A stretch of 8,347 nucleotides of DNA from NCBI GenBank assembly GCA_005883175.1, contig VAYV01000033.1, positions 1-8,347 on the forward strand. Reading direction: 5' to 3'. Below the pieces are notes generated by a model. It was given only the letters and a program-made list of their open reading frames with translations. It was not told where the DNA came from and ran no database searches. The position numbers and the translations under genes were made by a program. This DNA is from Actinomycetota bacterium. Lineage in GTDB: Bacteria; Actinomycetota; AC-67. Shown piece after piece: positions 1 through 4,763 of the stretch. Within the stretch, counting starts at the first letter, position 1; each line of letters begins with the position of its first letter.

Positions 1-85
1 ACGAAGGGCTAACCTCGACTCGCCGCCTCGCCCCGACTTCGAGTGGCAGGACGTTCGGCTGGAGAAGACGCCTAACACCTCATAG
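1..85 (+). CDS. C-terminal end of an unidentified protein (5' partial)
   Basis: An open frame beginning at base 2 runs 27 codons to a TAG at 83-85 and gives a tail ending in FEWQDVRLEKTPNTS. Of the three forward frames this one has the highest G+C at third codon positions (about 21 of 27 codons). It also has a normal mix of charged and aromatic residues, whereas the next frame gives an Arg/Ser/Thr-rich shadow. It is therefore probably the end of a real gene that starts to the left of the window. There is too little sequence to recognise a family or role. It could be a chance open stretch, given its short length. Confidence 0.4.
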   Translation, partial: RRANLDSPPRPDFEWQDVRLEKTPNTS

Positions 86-317
86 CCCGAGCCATGATCG
101 ATCGAAATGATGCCATGCGGCTTTGCAGCCGCGCCGCCAACTTGGCGTCGATGCGTTCAGATGTAAATAGATCGCGCATAGCGCCATCCATTGACACATG
201 GACGCTCAACAGAATCTTCTCGACGCATATCTTGTCGCTGTGATTCCGGCCACAAGTCCCGCAGAGGAAATTGCGATTGTTTGCGAACGGCCTCGCTCCG
301 GTGTCATTTGCGAAAGG
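86..317. other. Intergenic stretch with two small inverted repeats
   Basis: No convincing gene lies here. An open plus-strand frame from 198 mostly mirrors the better supported minus-strand gene at 318-527. Two adjacent hairpins follow the end of the left-hand gene. One has arms GCGGCT (117-122) and AGCCGC (127-132) around a TTGC loop. The other has arms CGCCAA (135-140) and TTGGCG (142-147) with a single central base. Neither is followed by a T-run, so at best they are weak 3'-end structures for the upstream gene. Confidence 0.3.
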
Positions 318-527
318 CTAAGTGTCGTTGCGCTCCACCGTGATCGTCACGCCCGGCTTGATGCCCGCAACCGCCGGCAGCACGTGATTCAGGACCTGCT
401 CCGCGGTCGCGCGGAATGTGCGGCCGCGCGCGCTCACCTTTACCCAGCCTTTCTCGTCTCGGAATGAGCGCTCGACGAAGTTCTTGGTGCCGATGAAGAT
501 GACGTAGCTCTGGTTGGTTAGGTTCAT
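318..527 (-). CDS. Small hypothetical protein, 69 aa
   Basis: I do not recognise the family. The ATG at 527 is preceded by AGAGGA with a 6-base gap, which is a good ribosome binding site and fixes the start. The frame ends with TAG at 318-320. The 69 residues have a balanced composition with alternating hydrophobic stretches (SYVIFIG near residues 7-13, VTITVE near 60-65), which suggests a small beta-rich soluble protein. There is no signal peptide, membrane segment or cysteine. It lies downstream of the secreted-peptide gene on the same strand, separated by that gene's palindromic terminator, so it probably has its own promoter or depends on read-through. The opposite strand also has an open frame (198-467), but that frame has no comparable ribosome site. 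No function is assigned. Confidence 0.6.
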   Translation of the reverse strand: MNLTNQSYVIFIGTKNFVERSFRDEKGWVKVSARGRTFRATAEQVLNHVLPAVAGIKPGVTITVERNDT

Positions 528-577
528 GTCTTATCCTCTCCGAGGCTCCTGAAAAGCATCATTGGTCGCGTAAACGA

Positions 578-605
578 AACGACCGGCGCCATGGCGCCGG
601 TCGTT
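578..605 (-). terminator. 28-bp perfect palindrome, probable Rho-independent terminator
   Basis: The arms AACGACCGGCGCC (578-590) and GGCGCCGGTCGTT (593-605) are exact reverse complements around a central AT. The palindrome begins 15 bases beyond the stop codon of the secreted-peptide gene. In that gene's direction it is followed by TTTCGTTTACG, a broken T-rich tail. A very stable GC stem followed by Ts fits intrinsic termination. A perfect palindrome could also be a dimeric protein binding site. Confidence 0.65.
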
Positions 606-619
606 GGTCTCTGCCTGCC

Positions 620-796
620 CTACGGGATGTGCTGGCAGTCGCTCGGGCCGTGCGGCGCGTACCCGATCTGGAGGTGGAACCCGCCCGGCCCGTTCACGAC
701 GAGGCAGGTGGGCGTCGCCGCGCGCGACGAGGCCGGAATGAGCATCGCGATCGCTCCCGCCAGAGCAGCGATGCCGACGACGATCTTCTTCTTCAT
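620..796 (-). CDS. Small secreted Cys-containing peptide, 58 aa
   Basis: The start is the ATG at 796, preceded by GGAGG with a 7-base gap. The longer in-frame reading upstream of it would run through the leader hairpin and lacks this site. The product opens with MKKK, a hydrophobic stretch over residues 5-21 and a Sec-type cleavage region SSRA/A near residues 23-27. This leaves a mature peptide of only about 31-32 residues. That peptide has two cysteines (31 and 54), which could form one disulfide, and is rich in Gly, Pro and His. I know of no matching family, and a bacteriocin, signal peptide or structural role cannot be told apart. It has its own promoter-like sequence (843-872), a structured leader and a strong terminator, so it appears to be a monocistronic unit. 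Confidence 0.7.
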   Translation of the reverse strand: MKKKIVVGIAALAGAIAMLIPASSRAATPTCLVVNGPGGFHLQIGYAPHGPSDCQHIP

Positions 797-814
797 GTCC
801 AAACCTCCGGAACA

Positions 815-832
815 CCGGGCGGTTCCGCCCGG
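815..832 (-). promoter_or_regulatory. Leader hairpin just upstream of the secreted-peptide ribosome site
   Basis: CCGGGCGG (815-822) and CCGCCCGG (825-832) are perfect 8-base arms around a TT centre. They lie about 6 bases upstream of the GGAGG ribosome site of the gene starting at 796. On the transcript strand an alternative pairing is possible between CGGAAC inside the hairpin and GTTCCG, which abuts and shares bases with the ribosome site. The two folds exclude each other, so the leader could control translation. This is inferred from sequence complementarity only. Confidence 0.4.
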
Positions 833-842
833 AACGAGCGCC

Positions 843-872
843 ATATTACTGTTGCCCTCTTTGTCCGGTCAC
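843..872 (-). promoter_or_regulatory. Putative sigma-70-type promoter for the secreted peptide
   Basis: On the minus strand a -35-like GTGACC (872-867) is separated by 18 bases from a -10-like TAATAT (848-843). This sits in the gap between the end of the cinA-like gene and the secreted-peptide gene. Transcription would begin near 836, giving a leader of about 40 bases that contains the hairpin at 815-832. The TAATAT is unusually AT-rich for this region. Confidence 0.45.
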
Positions 873-897
873 TAGGGACATTGCGCCATTCTCGGGA

Positions 898-1719
898 TCA
901 AGATCGACCGTCGCTCTCGGTGATCGAGATCTGTAGAGCACCGAACCGTTCACGAAGATCTGCCAGGGCGGCGTCGGCCAGCGCGCGCGCGGCGGTATCG
1001 CTCTCGCCCGTTGCGTGCACGGTGATCCGGAGCAGGTCTTCTTCGCCGAAGCCGTGCGCGCGCGATTTGATGTAGACGCCCGCGTGCCCCTTCTGGATCT
1101 CTTGGAGCATCGCCGCGATCGACGACTCGTCGCGGTGCTCGATCTGGAACGTCGTCTCCGCGAAGCCACCGGGTCCGAGCAGGTCGTCGAGGTACGGAAC
1201 AAGGGGGTGCTCCCAGATCCAGAAGAGCTCCGGTGGGACGCCCGGCAGCGCGACGAGCGTCGTCTCGCCGAGCGTCATCAGGAACGCGGGGGCACCGCCC
1301 ACCTGGTTATCGAGCGCGGTCGACCCCCGAGGCAGCCGCGCCATGCGCAAACGTTCCTCGGTCATCGCGTCGTCCGCGACGGCGCCGTCGGCGGCAAGCT
1401 CTCGATACCGCCGCCGCACGATCGTCTCCGCCTGCTCGTTCACCTCGATGGGCCGGTCCGTCCCCAGGGAGATCGCCTCGCGCGTGCGGTCGTCGTCGGT
1501 CGGCCCGAGGCCGCCGTGCGTGATCAGAAGCGTGGGCGCGCGCTCCAGCGCCGCGGCGATCTCGGCGCCGACCACCGGCGGCTTGTCGGGCAACACCTGC
1601 ACCCTGCGCAAAGCCGCCCCGCGCGCCGCGATGCGTTTGGCCAGCCAGTACGAGTTCGACTCTTGCACGATGCCGCGCAGCAGCTCGTCGCCGATCGACA
1701 GGATCTCGACGGTCTTCAT
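898..1719 (-). CDS. CinA N-terminal-domain protein (COG1058, MoaB/Mog fold)
   Basis: The 273-residue product is a member of the CinA/COG1058 family. It opens with ILSIGDELLRGIVQESNS (6-23), the family's GDELL motif. Residues 68-82 carry HGGLGPTDDDRTREA, the family's nucleotide-type binding motif, and residues 157-164 carry VALPGVPPEL-type sequence, the conserved LPGVP loop. COG1058 domains of some CinA proteins are reported to hydrolyse ADP-ribose and related pyrophosphates. The protein stops after this region and lacks the C-terminal PncC-type NMN amidase domain of full-length (about 410 aa) CinA, so it should not be called a competence protein. The ATG at 1719 overlaps the stop of the upstream eIF2B-like gene as ATGA, and GGGGA lies 7 bases before it, indicating translational coupling. 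Confidence 0.88.
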   Translation of the reverse strand: MKTVEILSIGDELLRGIVQESNSYWLAKRIAARGAALRRVQVLPDKPPVVGAEIAAALERAPTLLITHGGLGPTDDDRTREAISLGTDRPIEVNEQAETIVRRRYRELAADGAVADDAMTEERLRMARLPRGSTALDNQVGGAPAFLMTLGETTLVALPGVPPELFWIWEHPLVPYLDDLLGPGGFAETTFQIEHRDESSIAAMLQEIQKGHAGVYIKSRAHGFGEEDLLRITVHATGESDTAARALADAALADLRERFGALQISITESDGRS

Positions 1720-2498
1720 ATCGAGATCCCCAGCAGCTTCTCGGGCAGCTCGAGGCGGGCTGCCGCGCGCCGCACGTATCCCGGCCGCTTCGCGCCCCGC
1801 TCGGTGATGACGGCGTCGAACAGCTCGAGCGGCGTCGATTCGTACGCCGGCGACGCCTCCGGCCGCCAGAACTCGGACGGCACGAGCTTCCCCGTCGCTG
1901 CGATCGCGTAGCAGCCGATCTCCGCCTCGCGCGCGCCCAGCGCCAGGATGGCCGTTCCCACCTTGTTCACCACGCCCTCGTCGGTCACGGCATCCGCGCC
2001 GACGAGCGCGACGTCGGCTTCCTCGCATGCGCGCGCGATGCCGGCGTCGGGGATGACCGACGTCTCGAACCCAGCGGTCTCGAGGCGCCGGGCAAGCGCC
2101 CGCCCTTCGCCGCCCGGGATCGAGGCCGTGCACATCACGAGGGAAACCTTCCCACGAACGCGCTCGAGCGCGCGCACCACGCTCCCGGACGACGAGTGTG
2201 TCAGGACGACCGTCTTGCGCTTCGTGATGACCCACCGGGTTGCGTCCGCGGCCGCGGTGGTGGCCGATGCAAGCTGCTCGGCATAGGCGGCTGCTTCCTC
2301 CTGGCCCTCGAGCGCCGCCGCGCAGAGCCGCCACAGGGCCGCCATCGCCGGATGCGCGCGCAGCAACGCGCGCGAGGCACGCATCACGTCCCGGCGCGTC
2401 GTCAATGACTCGAACCCGAGGGCGGCGCGGTGCGCGACCTGCACCGACCCCGATCGGTTATCGGCCACCGCTTTGCGGATGTGGTCCCACGGATCCAT
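1716..2498 (-). CDS. eIF2B alpha/beta/delta-like protein (ribose-1,5-bisphosphate isomerase / MtnA superfamily)
   Basis: The 260-residue protein has a helical N-terminal region (1-90) followed by the Rossmann-like eIF2B-type domain. Diagnostic pieces are VVLTHSSSGSVVRALE (97-112), VGADAVTDEGVVNKVGT (166-182) and a YAIAATGKLVP strand (197-207). Sugar-phosphate isomerases of this superfamily (R15P isomerase, MtnA) use a Cys in the THCN loop and an Asp in the GAD motif. Here the Asp (169) and NK (178-179) are kept, but the Cys position reads THSSS, so the standard isomerase mechanism is doubtful. The sequence resembles the non-catalytic eIF2B alpha loop. I place the start at ATG 2498, 9 bases after GAGG. 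ATG 2507 abuts that GAGG and is less likely. The gene leads an operon with the CinA-N gene. Confidence 0.82.
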   Translation of the reverse strand: MDPWDHIRKAVADNRSGSVQVAHRAALGFESLTTRRDVMRASRALLRAHPAMAALWRLCAAALEGQEEAAAYAEQLASATTAAADATRWVITKRKTVVLTHSSSGSVVRALERVRGKVSLVMCTASIPGGEGRALARRLETAGFETSVIPDAGIARACEEADVALVGADAVTDEGVVNKVGTAILALGAREAEIGCYAIAATGKLVPSEFWRPEASPAYESTPLELFDAVITERGAKRPGYVRRAAARLELPEKLLGISI

Positions 2499-2534
2499 GT
2501 GCGTCATCCTCGCCGCTTCGTGTGACGGCGCCAA

Positions 2535-2572
2535 ACGATAAGCGGGCGAGCCCCCAGGGGGGCGAGTACGAT
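2535..2572. promoter_or_regulatory. Divergent promoter region between the eIF2B-like and NMNAT-like genes
   Basis: The 86-base gap between two divergent starts must hold both promoters. On the plus strand TACGAT (2567-2572) is a good -10 candidate, 12 bases before the ATG at 2585. On the minus strand TATCGT (2540-2535) is a weaker candidate. Between them lie two copies of GGGCGAG (2544-2550 and 2560-2566) and a CCCCC-A-GGGGG inverted repeat (2551-2561), which could be an operator. No convincing -35 is visible on either strand. Confidence 0.35.
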
Positions 2573-2584
2573 GCACAAGGGCAC

Positions 2585-3517
2585 ATGAGCGTGGATGCGC
2601 ACAACCTCCAAGCGATCTTCGCGATGCGCGCGCTGTGGGAGAAGCTCGACCCCGCGGCTCCGCCGTCGCTCGCGACCTTGAAGCCTCCCGGCGCGAGGCG
2701 CAACGTTGCGTTGCTGCCCGGTTCCTTCAACCCGCCGACGGCCGCGCACATGCTGCTCGCAGAGCGAGCGCTGCAAGAAGGCTTCGACTGCGTCGTGCTG
2801 CTGCTCGCGCACAACACGGTCGGCAAGCAGCCCTCCGGGCTGATCCCGGAGGACCGGCTGCTCGCCATGCGCGCGCTGACCGGCGGTGCGTTCGGCGTCG
2901 GTGCCAGCTCGCACGGCCTGTACGCCGACCAGGCGGAAGCCGCCCAGCGCGTCTATCCGGACGCGGAGATCACGTTCTTGGTTGGTTCCGACAAGATCGA
3001 GCAGATCTTCGACCCCCGTTGGTACGACGATCGCAACGGCGCGCTCGAGCGGCTGTTCGGTTCAGCGCGTCTCGTAGTCGCCCCGCGCGCCGATCAAGGC
3101 GAGCTACTGCGTACCGTGCTCGAGCAGAACCGCCGTTTCGCCGACCGCGTGTCTGTGCTCCGGCTTCATCCCGCGGTGAGCGATCTGTCCTCGACCCGCG
3201 TGCGCGGCTTGTTGCGTGCCGGCGCCGAGCCCGCGGGCTTGGTCCCCCAGCCCGTTGCCGAATTGCTGACCGCGATGCGCGCGTTCGCACCGCCGATCGT
3301 GATCGGCGACGAAGAAGTCGACGCGTACGCGATCAGAGCGAAGATCATCGAGATGTTGTGGCGTGCGCGCGCACCGGAAGCGAACGGCGCCGATCTTCAC
3401 GAACTCGTAACAACGGCGTTGTCGCCAACGCCGGAGGGCAGAAAATTGCGTGGAACCCTTGCGAACGGCGGCGCCGCGACATTCGATCTCATGCGCGCTA
3501 ACGCATCCGGCCTATAG
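2585..3517 (+). CDS. NMN/nicotinate-mononucleotide adenylyltransferase-like protein (NadD/NMNAT family)
   Basis: The 310-residue protein carries the adenylyltransferase signature GSFNPPTAAH (46-55), a TxxH form of the (H/T)xGH motif that binds ATP phosphates and closely resembles eukaryotic NMNAT. It also has FLVGSDKIE (131-139) in the substrate region and the C-terminal LSSTRVRGLLRAG (201-213), equivalent to the ISSTxxR motif. The expected reaction joins ATP and a pyridine mononucleotide to give a dinucleotide. Two regions are extra relative to a roughly 200-aa NadD: 40 N-terminal residues and about 75 C-terminal residues (236-310) of unknown role. The substrate is therefore uncertain. The start at ATG 2585 has AAGGG 3 bases upstream. 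GTG 2591 would have better spacing (9) and is a real alternative. The gene stands alone on its strand, divergent from the eIF2B-like operon. Confidence 0.82.
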   Translation: MSVDAHNLQAIFAMRALWEKLDPAAPPSLATLKPPGARRNVALLPGSFNPPTAAHMLLAERALQEGFDCVVLLLAHNTVGKQPSGLIPEDRLLAMRALTGGAFGVGASSHGLYADQAEAAQRVYPDAEITFLVGSDKIEQIFDPRWYDDRNGALERLFGSARLVVAPRADQGELLRTVLEQNRRFADRVSVLRLHPAVSDLSSTRVRGLLRAGAEPAGLVPQPVAELLTAMRAFAPPIVIGDEEVDAYAIRAKIIEMLWRARAPEANGADLHELVTTALSPTPEGRKLRGTLANGGAATFDLMRANASGL

Positions 3518-3537
3518 CGCTTGCGACACGAGACCTA

Positions 3538-3577
3538 GAGGCTCGCATAAGCGAGTTAGCCTCGTCGAAAGGTTTTT
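3538..3577 (+). terminator. Probable terminator of the NMNAT-like gene
   Basis: About 20 bases after the stop codon, GAGGCT (3538-3543) pairs with AGCCTC (3558-3563). An inner CTCGC/GCGAG repeat (3542-3546 and 3551-3555) gives an alternative stem. A T5 run follows at 3573-3577, nine bases beyond the stem. The gap between stem and T-run is longer than ideal. Confidence 0.45.
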
Positions 3578-3584
3578 CTCGTTC

Positions 3585-3614
3585 TTGACTTAACGCGCAA
3601 CGACGGCGTATCAC
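3585..3614 (+). promoter_or_regulatory. Putative promoter of the whiB-like gene
   Basis: TTGACT (3585-3590) matches the -35 consensus at five of six positions. It is followed after 18 bases by TATCAC (3609-3614), a moderate -10. Transcription would begin near 3621 and give a leader of about 85 bases ahead of the GTG at 3707. This is the clearest -35 hexamer in the window. Confidence 0.5.
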
Positions 3615-3627
3615 TACTCCCCTCTTC

Positions 3628-3700
3628 CCTCCTTTCCCGAGGATGAAGTCGTCCAGCCGGTAACGCGAGCCTTTGTTCTCGCACGCAGTAAGTAAGGAGG
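3628..3700 (+). promoter_or_regulatory. whiB leader with anti-Shine-Dalgarno sequence
   Basis: CCTCCTT at 3628-3634, near the predicted transcript 5' end, is the exact complement of the AAGGAGG ribosome site at 3694-3700. Between them lies a hairpin of GCGAG (3665-3669) and CTCGC (3678-3682). The long-range pairing would block the ribosome site, so the leader may act as a translational switch. This rests on complementarity alone, and the CCTCCTT sits in a pyrimidine-rich tract where such a match is easier to obtain by chance. Confidence 0.35.
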
Positions 3701-3706
3701 TCATGC

Positions 3707-3979
3707 GTGTTTCAGGGGGAAACTAGACGCGGCCGCATGTTCCCGTATCTCGACGACGCAATCTGTCGAGGATTGGATCCCGAGCTCTTCTATGCAGAGT
3801 CGGGCGCGGCCATCATGAAAGCAAAGTCTCTCTGTGCCGCGTGTCCCGTTCGGGAAAAGTGCCTCGAGTGGGCGATCAAACGGGAGGAGTTCGGCGTCTG
3901 GGGTGGGACGACCGCGCGGGAGCGCGCCGCGATCCGGCGCGAGCGCGGGCTGCGCCTTGTTCCCGCCGGCGTCGCGTAG
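3707..3979 (+). CDS. WhiB-family (Wbl) iron-sulfur transcriptional regulator
   Basis: The 90-residue protein has the four Wbl cysteines at 20, 43, 46 and 52 (C-x22-C-x2-C-x5-C), expected to hold a [4Fe-4S] cluster. It then has the G[VI]WGG turn as GVWGG (63-67) and a basic C-terminal segment (70-84) for DNA contact. Wbl proteins are confined to actinobacteria and their phages and usually act by binding the principal sigma factor. The length is typical of WhiB1/WhiB2-type members, but I cannot assign a subclass. The GTG at 3707 is chosen because AAGGAGG lies 6 bases upstream. An ATG at 3703 is only 2 bases from that site and opens a 7-codon frame (MRVSGGN, stop at 3724-3726) overlapping the gene start. 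The 3' end overlaps the diguanylate cyclase frame on the other strand by about 104 bases. Confidence 0.93.
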   Translation: MFQGETRRGRMFPYLDDAICRGLDPELFYAESGAAIMKAKSLCAACPVREKCLEWAIKREEFGVWGGTTARERAAIRRERGLRLVPAGVA

Positions 3980-4763
3980 AGTCCATCGATAGCACGCGCG
4001 CAACGGGCCGCTCGGTATCGAGCGCGTGCGTCACGCGGTTCCGGCCTTCTTCCTTCGAGTGATACAGCGCGGCGTCTGCCTGCTTGATCAGCGCCGCGGG
4101 CGTTGAGCCGTTCTCCGGCGCCGTCGCGATCCCGACGCTGGCAGTCACGCGCACCGACTTGCCGTCCTCGCTCGCGAACGGATACATCGACACCGACCGG
4201 CGGATGCGCTCTGCGATCTCGCGCGCGGCCTCCTCGGTCGTCTCCGGAAGGATGACGGCGAACTCTTCGCCGCCGTAGCGCGCGGCGATGTCGAACGAAC
4301 GGACCGCGCCCTTGAGCGCGGCCGCCACGCCTTTCAGGACGGCGTCGCCGGCTTGGTGACCGAAGCGGTCGTTGAACTTCTTGAAGTGGTCGATGTCCAG
4401 CAGGATCACAGACAGGTGGTGGCCGGCCGCGCGCAACGTCGCGTACCGCTGGAGGCGTCCGCACTCGAACGCCAAGCGCGCCTGCATCTCGCCGTGGTTC
4501 GCGAGACCGGTGAGCGGATCGGTTATCGCCATCTCGGACATGTGCGCGTGCAAACGTGCGTTTGCGATCGCCAGGCGCGCGTGGTGCGCCAGCCGGTCGA
4601 GCGCTTCAACCTCGTTCTCGCGCAACGTGCCGGGCCGGCCCTTCCGTCCGTCGCGCGTCACGATCAGCAGCCCGTCTTCTGCGATCGGGATCGCGAGGTA
4701 GCCGCGAGGTCCGAGGAGCGGGATCAGCGCGCCGTCGCTCGTCGCTTCTTTGCGGCTCGTCAC
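3876..4763 (-). CDS. Diguanylate cyclase, C-terminal part (GAF remainder + GGDEF)
   Basis: This frame carries the second half of a GAF domain (about residues 10-73 counted from GTG 4763) and a full GGDEF domain (about 78-246). Motifs are DPLTGLANH (82-90), LDIDHFKKFNDRFGHQAGD (122-140) and the catalytic GGEEF (164-168). An allosteric I-site, RSFD (155-158), lies exactly five residues before GGEEF. It should therefore make c-di-GMP from two GTP and be product-inhibited. The frame directly continues the membrane/GAF half encoded upstream but is offset by one base. GTG 4763 overlaps the upstream TGA as GTGA, so reinitiation is conceivable, though a start inside a GAF domain is odd. The last 33 residues are Arg-rich and read antisense to whiB, which suggests the natural stop has been lost or that the tail is unstructured. 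Confidence 0.85.
   Translation of the reverse strand: MTSRKEATSDGALIPLLGPRGYLAIPIAEDGLLIVTRDGRKGRPGTLRENEVEALDRLAHHARLAIANARLHAHMSEMAITDPLTGLANHGEMQARLAFECGRLQRYATLRAAGHHLSVILLDIDHFKKFNDRFGHQAGDAVLKGVAAALKGAVRSFDIAARYGGEEFAVILPETTEEAAREIAERIRRSVSMYPFASEDGKSVRVTASVGIATAPENGSTPAALIKQADAALYHSKEEGRNRVTHALDTERPVARVLSMDSTRRRREQGAARARAGSRRAPARSSHPRRRTPPV

Noticed and set aside
198..467. Plus-strand 89-codon frame at the left end
   Set aside because: It overlaps the minus-strand 69-aa gene, which has a good ribosome site and a more protein-like composition. The plus frame has no ribosome site.
1015..1911. Long plus-strand open frame of 298 codons opposite the cinA-like and eIF2B-like genes
   Set aside because: Its Arg/Asp-rich composition is typical of an antisense shadow in GC-rich DNA. 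The opposite strand has clear family motifs and coupled starts.
2240..2584. In-frame upstream extension of the NMNAT-like gene by 115 codons
   Set aside because: It is antisense to the eIF2B-like gene and Arg/Pro-rich. The adenylyltransferase family does not need it, and a -10-like TACGAT lies just before ATG 2585.
3498..3704. Minus-strand 68-codon frame in the whiB upstream region
   Set aside because: It covers the terminator, promoter and ribosome site of the plus-strand genes, has no ribosome site of its own, and gives no recognisable protein.
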